DNA from: Bacteroidia bacterium
Lineage (GTDB): Bacteria > Bacteroidota > Bacteroidia > Bacteroidales > JAPLDU01
Length of the DNA: 41,384 nucleotides
Assembly: GCA_026391255.1 (NCBI GenBank)
Contig: JAPLDU010000124.1
Location: 18,259 to 59,642 of the forward strand
Direction of reading: 5' to 3'
The notes beneath the pieces are model-generated. The model did not search any database. It was not told the origin of the DNA and saw only the letters and a list, made by a program, of their open reading frames with translations. Of the stretch, positions 24,190-32,489 are shown piece by piece (the stretch's first letter is position 1; every line of letters starts with the position of its first letter). Both the position numbers and the translations under genes were made by a program.

Positions 24190-25001
24190 TTCCTGATACA
24201 ACGAACCGAGTAACCGAATGACCCGAAGTCATCGTTCCTGATCACCTGTGAATAATTGTAATTCAGGCTGCGGTTCCAGGCATCTGATGCAAAATACTCG
24301 GAAGCCGTCCACCAGGTGCCTGTATTGCCGAGATAATAAAAAATACCAACGTCGTCGCGGTAACCACCGGGCAACGCATTGTAACCGCTGGAATTATCAG
24401 CGCCGGCATTTGGACTCGTCCAATGACTTGTTCCGGCTTCTTTAAGTTTACCTCCTTCGGTTGTTCCTCTCCAACCGGTTGCATCAGCCTGTGATTGACT
24501 CATGCCAAGAAACATTTCCATCTGCTCCCATTCTGCATCATTTGGTAAATGCCATCCTGCCGGACAAACTCCCTGAACTATTCCGGTATTTGTATTGCTG
24601 CCTGGTGTGCCGTTCATCGCTGCAGCCCAGGTATAGAGTAGCCCGTAGGTTGTTTTATTTGAGAGGTCATTTTTATATACAAACCAATATTTTGCATTGT
24701 AATTTCGTGAGATATTTCCGGCATTGGTTCCATCAACCAAAGCAGTGCCATCAGCGTAATGTGTTGTTTTCAGGTTTTCCCTCATCCAGCACTGGCTGCC
24801 GATCTGCACAGTATTGTATGAATTGCCGTCGAAGTCAGTAATGGCAGATGTTCCGCAAACCCAGGAAGGCGCTGTAACCGATTTCTCATTCCCGTATTCT
24901 TCATTTTTTGCATTTGTTGTAATTCCTTTCTGTGCAAGCACTACAGAGACGGACCATGACAGGCTAAAGGCAATTGTACTGATGATTATAATTTTTTTCA
25001 T
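24180..25001 (-). CDS. FISUMP-domain secreted protein
   Basis: A 273-residue exported protein. It has a signal peptide (MKKIIIISTIAFSLSWSVSV...LAQ), and the rest is one Fibrobacter succinogenes major paralogous domain (FISUMP, TIGR02145). Typical blocks are NTVQIGSQCWMRENLKTTHY, GLLYTWAAAM, VCPAGWHLPNDAEWEQM, GYNALPGGYRD, WWTASEY and GYSVRCIRN. The domain is common in Bacteroidota surface proteins and its role is not known. No C-terminal sorting domain or lipobox is seen, so it may remain in the periplasm or be surface-bound by other means. It is alone in its transcription unit, convergent with the Cys-rich gene. Confidence 0.88.
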   Translation of the reverse strand: MKKIIIISTIAFSLSWSVSVVLAQKGITTNAKNEEYGNEKSVTAPSWVCGTSAITDFDGNSYNTVQIGSQCWMRENLKTTHYADGTALVDGTNAGNISRNYNAKYWFVYKNDLSNKTTYGLLYTWAAAMNGTPGSNTNTGIVQGVCPAGWHLPNDAEWEQMEMFLGMSQSQADATGWRGTTEGGKLKEAGTSHWTSPNAGADNSSGYNALPGGYRDDVGIFYYLGNTGTWWTASEYFASDAWNRSLNYNYSQVIRNDDFGSFGYSVRCIRNQF

Positions 25002-25178
25002 ATTCCTTCATTTATGATTTTTAGAGACAATATTCTGATACCATCAAAAGAATAATAATTGACTATACATAAATTTCATTTTGCTGAAAAATATTTCACA
25101 CTTCTATATTTATAATATAACGCTGATGTCTGTAGAAAACATTGATAAGCATCTTAAATCTTTCGATTGTATGAGTTT

Positions 25179-25342
25179 CCAAAAGATTTCGCCCCTACAG
25201 GGCTTAATGTTATCAGGAATATTTTTCTACAAAGATTTCACCCCTAACGGGGTTTATCTGACACATCAAATCTCTTTAATCCCGTAGGGATGGAATCTTT
25301 GTAGCAAGAAATAAATGGCGGCATTTAAGTCACGTAGTGACG
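25179..25342. repeat. REP-like hairpin cluster, copy 3
   Basis: This lies in the 449-base gap upstream of the FISUMP gene and after the M14 peptidase gene. The arms CTACAAAGATTTCACCCCTA (from 25227) and its near-complement ending TGTAG (25304) form a ~78-base inverted repeat. Inside are CCCC-TAAC-GGGG and ATCCC-GTA-GGGAT hairpins. To the left is a further half-element (AAAAGATTTCGCCCCTACAG, 25182-25201). To the right is GTCACGTAGTGAC (25329-25341), identical to the palindrome in copies 1 and 2. The rest of 25002-25450 shows no gene. Confidence 0.82.
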
Positions 25343-25450
25343 ACATAAAATTTTAACCAGACTATAATGATAATTTAATGAAGGCATCTCAATATATTAT
25401 ACTGGTTTTCATCAGTGATATAAAACAGGAAGCAAAGACCTTATCCCGGA

Positions 25451-27190
25451 TCATTTCAATTTAATAAGCTTTAATGTCTGATGGATATTTTCCCCGGAAA
25501 AATGGTAAAGGTACATACCTGGAGTAATACCTGAAATATCAATAAGAATTTTGTTTTCACCGCAATTCAGATGCACATCTCTGGTAATAACGGTCTGACC
25601 TATCATGGAAGATATTTCAATCTTCACATCCGCAGGTACCGTAAGCTTTACCTGCATCACAGTATATCCTGAGGCCGGATCTGGCCAGAGTGAGAATCCT
25701 GATTGTCCGGATAATTCCTCAAAACTGTAATTTTCAGGTACAAGCTGTACATCGAGGTTTGTAATATTTTCATTGATAACCTGTACATTATCAATGAATT
25801 TTGAAATATATCCCGGTGCGCTGAATTTCATCTGATCATTTCCTGTGTAAACCGGCCTGTAATAGCTACCGTCATTATTGTGCGAGTAAACTTCTGAATG
25901 AACCGAATCATGATTGAGTATGTCTATCTTAGCGATGATTGGCGCCCCGGTTACTGAATCGCTGACAATCCCCCTGATCCCGAAAGTGCATTGTTTAATA
26001 TAATTTAGCATGGAACGGTAGTCGGCTTCCCAGTAATCAGGAAGGCTTTCGGGGGCAGGAATATAATCGTTGCTCAGTTCAATGGTCACCTCCCTGCCAT
26101 GAAGGTAATAATTTGTATAATCCTGTCTGCCTCCTATTAATTGATACCAGGCATAGCCATCGGTAATGCCGTTATTGAGGAAAGTCATATAACCGGCCAG
26201 TGATGCCGGTGTATAATGATGGACGGTATCGGCAAACTGCCGGCAAATGTAATAGTACCAGTCGTTGTCAGGATGAAACTGAGGCCATGTATCCCAGGGG
26301 TAGTTAAGTACTTCGGATCCGGTATGCAGATTGGCGGCCAGCACGAAATGATGAGCCGACATAAAAGACATCATGGCCAGGTTCTCAGGCTGCCAGTCAA
26401 ATCCATCGGGATGCAAATCTCCCAGCAGGTCGGGAAAATTCCTGTTCAGGTCAACATTATTGGCGTTAAACCGGGTGGATCCTTCCACGGTACTGTTACC
26501 GGCAGCATAGAGACCATCAGGGTTTGACAGGGGATTGATCCATATTTGTATATTATCGACTAAAGAAGTTACCTCAGGATCGGTCCCGTAATTGGACAAC
26601 AAATAATCGATGAGGTGAAGAGTCAGTATTGTTCCTGTAGGTTCGTTTCCATGCATGGTAGAAGTGTACAGAAACTCAGGCTCCTGCTCATCCTGGTTGA
26701 CATTGTCAGATATTTTGACAAAAAGTAAATCACGATGCTGAACACTTTCACCGATTTTTACAAGCTGGCATATCTGGGGATATGATCCGGCAAAAGATTG
26801 CATCATAGAAACGTACTGTTCATAGGTCGGATAACTGTCCCAGTTTTTTAAATCTTTGCATGTTTTACTCATTTTAACATGCTTCATAAGAGATGGCGGA
26901 GGAAGTACCTGGTAATTTAACCGCAACTGTAAAAAGTCATTAAACCCGCTTTGCCCGGCATAAGCATACACAGTATCATTCCTGACATCTGCGATAGAGA
27001 TCATCCTCGTAAGCAGGTTCAGATCTGATTTTTCATGAATGGTAATCCGGAAATACACCTCTCCCCGCTCAGTCAGCTGACTGGTGGCTTTTCCCATTTC
27101 CCTGTCCTGGGAAAACACCGGAAATGAAAGCAGGATCAGCAATATAAAAGGAATAATGCAGACCGTAATTTTTCTGAAATGAAAAAACAT
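25451..27190 (-). CDS. Secreted M14 zinc carboxypeptidase with T9SS sorting domain
   Basis: A 579-residue cargo protein. A signal peptide (to about residue 28, FPVFSQ) is followed by a prodomain-like region (30-115) and an M14 metallocarboxypeptidase domain (about 120-400). Zinc ligands are H180 and E183 in STMHGNEPTG and H289 in ANLHTGSE. R250 in DLNRNFP is the substrate-binding arginine and E371 in VTIELSND is the catalytic glutamate. A carboxypeptidase-regulatory-like beta domain follows (about 403-475). The last ~85 residues are a type A sorting domain (LWPDPASGYTVMQV ... ISGITPGMYLYHFSG...LIKLK). It should be exported by the T9SS encoded at 1.4-7.4 kb and trim peptides at the surface. 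All catalytic residues are present. Confidence 0.92.
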   Translation of the reverse strand: MFFHFRKITVCIIPFILLILLSFPVFSQDREMGKATSQLTERGEVYFRITIHEKSDLNLLTRMISIADVRNDTVYAYAGQSGFNDFLQLRLNYQVLPPPSLMKHVKMSKTCKDLKNWDSYPTYEQYVSMMQSFAGSYPQICQLVKIGESVQHRDLLFVKISDNVNQDEQEPEFLYTSTMHGNEPTGTILTLHLIDYLLSNYGTDPEVTSLVDNIQIWINPLSNPDGLYAAGNSTVEGSTRFNANNVDLNRNFPDLLGDLHPDGFDWQPENLAMMSFMSAHHFVLAANLHTGSEVLNYPWDTWPQFHPDNDWYYYICRQFADTVHHYTPASLAGYMTFLNNGITDGYAWYQLIGGRQDYTNYYLHGREVTIELSNDYIPAPESLPDYWEADYRSMLNYIKQCTFGIRGIVSDSVTGAPIIAKIDILNHDSVHSEVYSHNNDGSYYRPVYTGNDQMKFSAPGYISKFIDNVQVINENITNLDVQLVPENYSFEELSGQSGFSLWPDPASGYTVMQVKLTVPADVKIEISSMIGQTVITRDVHLNCGENKILIDISGITPGMYLYHFSGENIHQTLKLIKLK

Positions 27191-27191
27191 A

Positions 27192-27305
27192 ATGAATTAC
27201 GAATTACGAGTTACGAATTACGAATTATGAATTTTGAACCTTGAACTCTGAACCTTGAACTCTGTACTCTGGACTATTGACTATGGACTATCAACTATGG
27301 ACTTC
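27192..27305. repeat. Mixed short tandem repeats between M14 gene and ychF
   Basis: Three different repeats sit end to end. They are GAATTAC(G) units (27193-27230), TTGAACCTTGAACTCTGAAC-like units (27234-27266) and GACTATGGACTAT-like units (27270-27300). They fill the whole gap between the ychF stop and the M14 ATG, leaving no visible promoter for the M14 gene. Confidence 0.85.
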
Positions 27306-27309
27306 TACT

Positions 27310-28398
27310 TTACACATTGAACCTTACATGAAGAATATCCCCGTCCCCGATGATATAATTTTTACCTTCCACAAAGAACCTGCCTTTATCCTTGCAGGCT
27401 TGTTCAGAGCCAAGTGATATAAAATCATTGTATTTCATCACCTCGGCACGGATAAATCCTCTTTCGAGGTCGCTGTGAATTACTCCCGAAGATTGCTGGG
27501 CATTCATTCCGTTTTTGATGGTCCATGCCCTGATCTCTTTTGGTCCCACAGTGAAAAAAGTCAGTAGATTCAGGAGACGATAAGCAGAACGCACCAGTTT
27601 GTTAACACCGGGTTCTTCCAGCCCGATATCCATCAGGAATGCCAATCTGTCATCCGGGTTGTCCAGTTCTGATATTTCTGCCTCTGCAGCGCCGGCAATG
27701 ACCAGCACCTCTGTTTCCTGGTCTTTTAATGCATCCTTAACCTTATCGACCCATTTATTTCCCTTTGAAACCGATGGTGCATCCACGTTGCACACGTAGA
27801 TCACCGGTTTTGCGGACAGGAGAGCCAGGTCTTCCACATGTTTCCTGTCTTCCACACCGACAGACACTGTCCTGGCCGACTGGAAATTTTCGAGGTGATG
27901 CTTATAAACCATCAGTATATCAAGAACTTTTTTAGCATCCTTATCTCCTATTTTTGCCGCCTTTTCGATGCGATGAATTTTTTTCTCAACCGATTCAAGG
28001 TCTTTGATCTGCAGTTCAAGGTCAACAGTTTCCATATCGCGTACAGGGTTCACCGAACCTTCAATGTGAGGATTGCTGTCATCTTCATAACAACGGAGTA
28101 CATGCACAAGGGCATCGGCATTCCGGATATCGGCAAGGAATTTATTGCCCTCTCCTTTTCCCTGGCTGCGCATCAATCCGGGAATATCCACCATCTCAAT
28201 AGTGGCATGCACGATCTTTTCGGTCTTCTGAAATTTTTCCAGTTCGTACAACCTGGCGTCAGGAACGCTGATTGTACTGAGATTTGATTTGTTGGGTGAA
28301 AAACCGGCTTTTGCCGTTGCTTTTGTGCTGGACAAACAATTAAAAATGGTGGTCTTTCCCACCCCGGCAATACCAATGATCCCACAATGCAGAGCCAT
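27310..28398 (-). CDS. ychF: Ribosome-associated ATPase YchF/OLA1
   Basis: A 362-residue Obg-family P-loop protein that prefers ATP and associates with ribosomes. The P-loop is GIAGVGKTT (residues 8-16). The switch-II region is VDIPGLMRSQGKGEG (about 69-83) with DxxG, and the G4 position is NVDAPS, the YchF variant that explains ATP preference. A coiled coil lies at about 125-170, and the C-terminal TGS domain ends the protein (KEIRAWTIKNG to KNYIIGDGDILHVRFNV). The length is typical and no defect is visible. A perfect -7 box lies 20 bases before the ATG. Confidence 0.96.
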   Translation of the reverse strand: MALHCGIIGIAGVGKTTIFNCLSSTKATAKAGFSPNKSNLSTISVPDARLYELEKFQKTEKIVHATIEMVDIPGLMRSQGKGEGNKFLADIRNADALVHVLRCYEDDSNPHIEGSVNPVRDMETVDLELQIKDLESVEKKIHRIEKAAKIGDKDAKKVLDILMVYKHHLENFQSARTVSVGVEDRKHVEDLALLSAKPVIYVCNVDAPSVSKGNKWVDKVKDALKDQETEVLVIAGAAEAEISELDNPDDRLAFLMDIGLEEPGVNKLVRSAYRLLNLLTFFTVGPKEIRAWTIKNGMNAQQSSGVIHSDLERGFIRAEVMKYNDFISLGSEQACKDKGRFFVEGKNYIIGDGDILHVRFNV

Positions 28399-28418
28399 AT
28401 CAGAATGTTTATTTATTG

Positions 28419-28426
28419 CAAAAATA
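28419..28426 (-). promoter_or_regulatory. -7 box for ychF
   Basis: The minus strand reads TATTTTTG, a perfect TAnnTTTG, 20 bases before the ychF ATG. A TTG 15 bases further up is too close for a typical -33 box. Confidence 0.5.
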
Positions 28427-28471
28427 CATAAAATTCCTGATCAATGGTTTTCACCGGGCTACAAACAGGTG

Positions 28472-28540
28472 ACCTCTACGAGGTGGCATGTCGACCCCGG
28501 GTTTCGCCCGGGGCTATTCAGCTTTAAGTCCTTCAGACTT
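28472..28540. repeat. Three consecutive hairpins upstream of ychF
   Basis: ACCTC-TAC-GAGGT (28472-28484), CCCCGGG-TTTCG-CCCGGGG (28495-28513) and AAGTC-CTTCA-GACTT (28526-28540) lie in a row, the last followed by TTTT. The first has the same TAC loop as the other REP-like hairpins. The remaining part of the 28399-28710 gap holds TGTGACTTTGTGACC-type tandem repeats (28645-28695) and no gene. Confidence 0.85.
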
Positions 28541-28710
28541 TTTCGTCAATTCGTATCTTATTCCTTGTCAAATTTCATTAATCAAAAATCAATCCCCCTA
28601 ACCACCTTCTCATGGGGAAATAGCACCAAACCCATCTGACACATGACGTTTATGACGCCCGTGACTTTGTGACCTGTGACTTTGTGACCCGTAACCTAGA
28701 CAATCAACAA

Positions 28711-28743
28711 TCAAAAAAAAAACCACCCCGGTCTGAGGTGGTT
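28711..28743 (-). terminator. Terminator of the ompH-bamA transcript
   Basis: The 7-bp stem AACCACC/GGTGGTT with a 9-base loop is followed on the minus strand by ten T residues (28711-28720 read in reverse). This is a strong intrinsic terminator 77 bases after the stop of the last ompH gene. Confidence 0.88.
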
Positions 28744-28819
28744 TTCCTGTATTTTCTCATTTACAGAGTTCTAAACTTTATGAACTTTATAACTTTTAAC
28801 TTTATGAACTCTTAAGCAT

Positions 28820-29338
28820 CTATTTTATGCCAAGCTTGGTTTTTACCAGGGGCATCACGTCTTCGCTGTCGGTGGAAAAATAAACCACAGCGCCGGCGCT
28901 TACATCAAAGATATAAAAGAATCCTTTTTCTTTTCCCACATCCTGAATTGCTTTATTAGCTTTATCGATTATAGGCTGAAGTAACTCAGTCTGTTTCTTC
29001 TGGTAATTATCCTGTGCACTTGACTTGAACTCTTCAATACGGGTATTCAAATCCTGCAGTTCTTTCTGGCGTGTTGCCTTAACCACTTCATTCATAGTTG
29101 GTTCCTGTTTCGTGAAATCACTGTACTTTGATTCGAGTTCAGCCTGCATGGTACTTAGCTGGTCTTCCAGCTCTTTTCCGTAAGACTGCAAAGATTTCTG
29201 GGCAGAATCACGTTCAGGCATCATTTTAACCAGTTCAGATGAATTAATGTGTCCGAACTTCATTTTTCCCTGTGAAAAAACTGAATAAACAGAAAAAACC
29301 AATGTAATGACAATAATGAACTTTACTAAATTTCTCAT
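28820..29338 (-). CDS. OmpH/Skp-family periplasmic chaperone, paralog 1
   Basis: A 172-residue exported protein of the OmpH/Skp family. It has a signal peptide (MRNLVKFIIVITLVFSVYSV...FSQ), a short beta segment KFGHINSSELVKMMPERD, two long charged helices forming the coiled-coil tentacles (about 45-125), and a closing segment ending VMPLVKTKLGIK. Skp proteins hold unfolded outer-membrane proteins on their way to BamA. I chose the ATG at 29338 because it starts the signal peptide and has a perfect -7 box 25 bases upstream. The in-frame ATG at 29365 lies inside that box. It is the last gene of the bamA run and is next to its paralog. Confidence 0.92.
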   Translation of the reverse strand: MRNLVKFIIVITLVFSVYSVFSQGKMKFGHINSSELVKMMPERDSAQKSLQSYGKELEDQLSTMQAELESKYSDFTKQEPTMNEVVKATRQKELQDLNTRIEEFKSSAQDNYQKKQTELLQPIIDKANKAIQDVGKEKGFFYIFDVSAGAVVYFSTDSEDVMPLVKTKLGIK

Positions 29339-29362
29339 AATATATAATCTGCAAATTTTTGG

Positions 29363-29370
29363 CAAAGATA
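29363..29370 (-). promoter_or_regulatory. -7 box for ompH paralog 1
   Basis: TATCTTTG on the minus strand, a perfect TAnnTTTG match, lies 25 bases before the ATG at 29338, in the 57-base gap after ompH paralog 2. It could give the distal chaperone gene extra transcription. Confidence 0.45.
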
Positions 29371-29395
29371 GAGTTGTTTTAAAATATTCAAACTG

Positions 29396-29917
29396 TTATT
29401 TCTTTGAATAACCCAATTTCCCCAGCACATCGTCGCTTTTGTCGTATTTGGGGTCGGTAAAAAGGATACTGGCGCCTCCGCCTGCCGTATCAAAAATGAT
29501 GGCATAACTACCCTCAGTGGCAATTTCTTTTACAGCATTGAATATATCATCCTGTATAGGTTTTACTAATTCCTGGCGTTTCTTGTAAAGCTCGCCATCC
29601 TTGCTGAAGTATTTTTTCTGAAGATCCTTGGCTTCTTTTTCCTTTTTCATGATATCATCTTCGCGTTTCTTTTTCATCTCTTCGGTCAGAAGAACCTTCT
29701 CAGACTCGAAATCCTTGTACATTTTATCCACCTCGGCAAAGACTGCTTCAATTTCCTTCTGCCAATCGACCGAAAGCTGGTCAAGCTGATCCTGGGCCGA
29801 TTCGTAAGTCGGAATATTATTCAGGATATATTCGGTATCGACATAGGCAAACTTTTGTGCAATACCGGTCATTGCAACAAGCAAAACGACTGATAATGTT
29901 ACTATTGTTCTTTTCAT
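29396..29917 (-). CDS. OmpH/Skp-family periplasmic chaperone, paralog 2
   Basis: A 173-residue OmpH/Skp protein. The signal peptide is MKRTIVTLSVVLLVAMTGIA, cleaved before QKFAYVDTEYILNNIPTYES. The helical arms are longer in charge runs than in the neighbour (KKKREDDIMKKEKEAKDLQK) and the C-terminus returns to beta structure (YAIIFDTAGGGASILFTD). The ATG at 29917 directly precedes the signal peptide. An in-frame ATG at 29935 would add six residues. It lies between bamA (43-base gap) and ompH paralog 1. The bamA-ompH-ompH order is standard in Bacteroidota. The two chaperones are clearly diverged, so both are probably kept for distinct clients (inference). Confidence 0.93.
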   Translation of the reverse strand: MKRTIVTLSVVLLVAMTGIAQKFAYVDTEYILNNIPTYESAQDQLDQLSVDWQKEIEAVFAEVDKMYKDFESEKVLLTEEMKKKREDDIMKKEKEAKDLQKKYFSKDGELYKKRQELVKPIQDDIFNAVKEIATEGSYAIIFDTAGGGASILFTDPKYDKSDDVLGKLGYSKK

Positions 29918-29960
29918 ATGAGTAAATTTTAACATGACTGATTAATAAACAAATCAAAAC

Positions 29961-32489
29961 TTAAAATTGCTGGCCGATCACGAAATGAAACTGGCCTTTA
30001 TTTGCCGACGGGTTATTGGGTATGGCATCAAAACCATAACCCCAGTCGACTCCAAGCATACCGAACATTTGCAGGAAAATTCTTACCCCAAAACCTGCAG
30101 AACGTTTAATATCGAATGGGTTAAAAGTACGGGAATCATACCAGGCATTTCCGCCCTCAAGGAATGTCAGGGCATAAATGGTTGCCGCCGGATTCAGTGA
30201 AACCGGGTAACGCATTTCCATGGTCAGTTTATTATAAATATTTGCACCATCCGTGGGTGTAAGCGAACCATTTTCATAACCCCTGAGACCAATAGTTTCA
30301 CGACCGTATAAATTGTACCCTGATAATCCATCACCTCCCACTGTATAACCTTCGAACGGAGAACGCGCATCTTTGTTAAAATATCCGAGAAATCCGAACT
30401 GTGCTTTTGTATTTAATACCAAATCTCCTGCCAATCTTGTAAACCAGGAAGCATTAAATGTCCATTTATGATATTCTATCCATCTGTACTTTTCCTGTGC
30501 AGTCATTGTGGAGTAGTCTTTTCCATTGATCACGGAGTATGGTGGTGTTATCTGCAGGGACAGTGAAAATAATGATCCGGTACGGGGATAAATGGGCTGG
30601 TCAATGGAATTACGGCTCAGACGAACCAGGTAACTAAGGTTATTGGCATAACCATTTGCGAAAAGGAAATTGGTCCAGTCGTTCAGAGTATAGCGCTCAT
30701 AGCTGATTTGATTCTCGAGCAGGAAAAAGTCATCGGGAACCTTGAGCCGTTTACCTAAGCCTAATGCAGCGCCGGTAATATAGATTGATTCGCGGCCAGT
30801 GTGACCTTTTGCTATACCGTTTGACTGAATTGTACGGTAAACAGAGACGGAGAGTGAATTGGGTTTTTTTCCGCCCAGCCATGGCTCAGCAAAGGACAGG
30901 TTATAAGATGAATAATAAATCCCGTTTGACTCGATTTTAAAGCTAAGTCTTTGTCCATCACCCGATGGAAGTGGTCTCCAGGCACTTTTCTTAAAAAAAT
31001 TCCTGGTCGAGAAATTATTAAAAACGAGGCCCACGGAACCTACTATCATGTTAGATCCCCAGCCTCCCGAAACCTCAATTTGATCAGAAGACTTTTCCTC
31101 GAGGGTATATTCAATATCAACGGTTCCGTCAGAAGGGTTGGGTATTGGATTCACACCTATTTTTTCAGGATCAAAATAACCGAGGGTCGCAAGTTCACGA
31201 TGAGTACGGATAATATCCGAACGATTGTATAACTGTCCCGGTTTGGTTCGTATCTCACGCCTGATCACATGTTCGTTTGTCTTGGTATTGCCTTTGATAA
31301 TGACATTATTGATCCGCGCCTGTTTCCCTTCATATACCTGCATTTCAAGATCAATAGAGTCGTTCTGCACCAGTATCTCCACCGGATTTATTGATGAGAA
31401 CAGATATCCATCATCCTGGTAAATTGAAAATACTCCGGTCTCCGAGTATATCTTATCTTCCAGAACAGACTGGTCGTATATGTCCCCCTTCTTAATATTT
31501 AAAATATTAGACAATTGCTGAGATGTGTATTTTGTATTTCCTGACCAGGTAATATTTCTGAAATAATATTTTTCCCCTTCTTCAAGAGTAATATGGATAC
31601 TTATAGTATTATCCTGGTTTTTGATCAATGAATCAGTTACTATACGGGCATCACGGAATCCTTTGCTGTTGTATTTTTTAATGATATTAAGCTTATCAGT
31701 CTTATAATCATCTTCAATATATTTGGAAGATTTAAAAATATTCCACCAGCGTTTCTGTTTGGTTTCTTTCATTGCATGCCTGAGCTTTCTGTCGGGCATC
31801 ACTTTTTTCTGGGGAAACAAAAACTGAGGCAGAATGGCAGCAGCGAATTTTGAACGTGGCAGTACTTTATCATTCCCTTTAAACGTGATCTCTCTGATCT
31901 TGATTCTTTCCTTTTTATCAACATCAATATAGAGTATGACATGGTTGGAAAGAGTTGTGTCATTTTCCTGACGGATACTGACATCACAGTTCAGGTAACC
32001 TTTACCGATGTAAAATGTTTTTATTGTATTAATTGTATTTGAAATAATATTGTCTGTTACCTGATTTCCTGTAACGAGTTTAATTTTCCCACGGATATCA
32101 TCAACATCGCCTTTTTTGACTCCTGTAAATGAAAATTTTGAAAGCCGGGGTCGCTCCAGCAGGCTGATATTGATAAATATTTTATTCTCAATAATTTTTG
32201 TGGCAGAAATCTTTACATTGGAAAATAAGCCCTGATCCCACAGTTTTTCAATTGCCTTGGATATTTTATCACCGGGAACCATGATTTTATCACCGACAGT
32301 AAGGCCTGAAAGCTGGGCAAGTACATTTTCGTCGAGATATTTAATTCCGCTTACGGTAATACCTCCTATTTCGTACTCATGTGGTGTTGAATAGTTGATA
32401 TCAGGCAGGTCAGGGTTGATCTGATCCTGTCCGACACTGCAAAATGCCAAAGAAAAAAGCATAAAAATGCATAGGAGGAATTTTCTCAT
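29961..32489 (-). CDS. bamA: Outer-membrane protein assembly factor BamA
   Basis: An 842-residue Omp85 protein that inserts beta-barrels into the outer membrane. A signal peptide (MRKFLLCIFMLFSLAFCSVG) is followed by POTRA domains from about residue 38 to 450 (for example ITVSGIKYLDENVLAQLSGL, ITFKGNDKVLPRSKFAAAIL, VIIKGNTKTNEHVIRREIRT), then a 16-strand barrel. The lid-lock loop motif is GLRGYENGS, the form of the VRGF/Y motif expected in this family. The last residue is phenylalanine (HFVIGQQF), the proper beta-signal. A basic insertion in the third POTRA (KKVMPDRKLRHAMKETKQKR) is usual for Bacteroidota. It overlaps uppS by four bases (ATGA), so the two are translationally coupled. Confidence 0.96.
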   Translation of the reverse strand: MRKFLLCIFMLFSLAFCSVGQDQINPDLPDINYSTPHEYEIGGITVSGIKYLDENVLAQLSGLTVGDKIMVPGDKISKAIEKLWDQGLFSNVKISATKIIENKIFINISLLERPRLSKFSFTGVKKGDVDDIRGKIKLVTGNQVTDNIISNTINTIKTFYIGKGYLNCDVSIRQENDTTLSNHVILYIDVDKKERIKIREITFKGNDKVLPRSKFAAAILPQFLFPQKKVMPDRKLRHAMKETKQKRWWNIFKSSKYIEDDYKTDKLNIIKKYNSKGFRDARIVTDSLIKNQDNTISIHITLEEGEKYYFRNITWSGNTKYTSQQLSNILNIKKGDIYDQSVLEDKIYSETGVFSIYQDDGYLFSSINPVEILVQNDSIDLEMQVYEGKQARINNVIIKGNTKTNEHVIRREIRTKPGQLYNRSDIIRTHRELATLGYFDPEKIGVNPIPNPSDGTVDIEYTLEEKSSDQIEVSGGWGSNMIVGSVGLVFNNFSTRNFFKKSAWRPLPSGDGQRLSFKIESNGIYYSSYNLSFAEPWLGGKKPNSLSVSVYRTIQSNGIAKGHTGRESIYITGAALGLGKRLKVPDDFFLLENQISYERYTLNDWTNFLFANGYANNLSYLVRLSRNSIDQPIYPRTGSLFSLSLQITPPYSVINGKDYSTMTAQEKYRWIEYHKWTFNASWFTRLAGDLVLNTKAQFGFLGYFNKDARSPFEGYTVGGDGLSGYNLYGRETIGLRGYENGSLTPTDGANIYNKLTMEMRYPVSLNPAATIYALTFLEGGNAWYDSRTFNPFDIKRSAGFGVRIFLQMFGMLGVDWGYGFDAIPNNPSANKGQFHFVIGQQF

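Noticed and set aside
24461-24841. A 126-codon plus-strand frame opposite the FISUMP gene
   Set aside because: Antisense shadow. The FISUMP motifs on the other strand explain the region.
27838-28287. A 149-codon plus-strand frame opposite ychF
   Set aside because: It is antisense to a highly conserved gene, and its composition (hydrophobic and His-rich) is what the opposite strand of such a gene produces.
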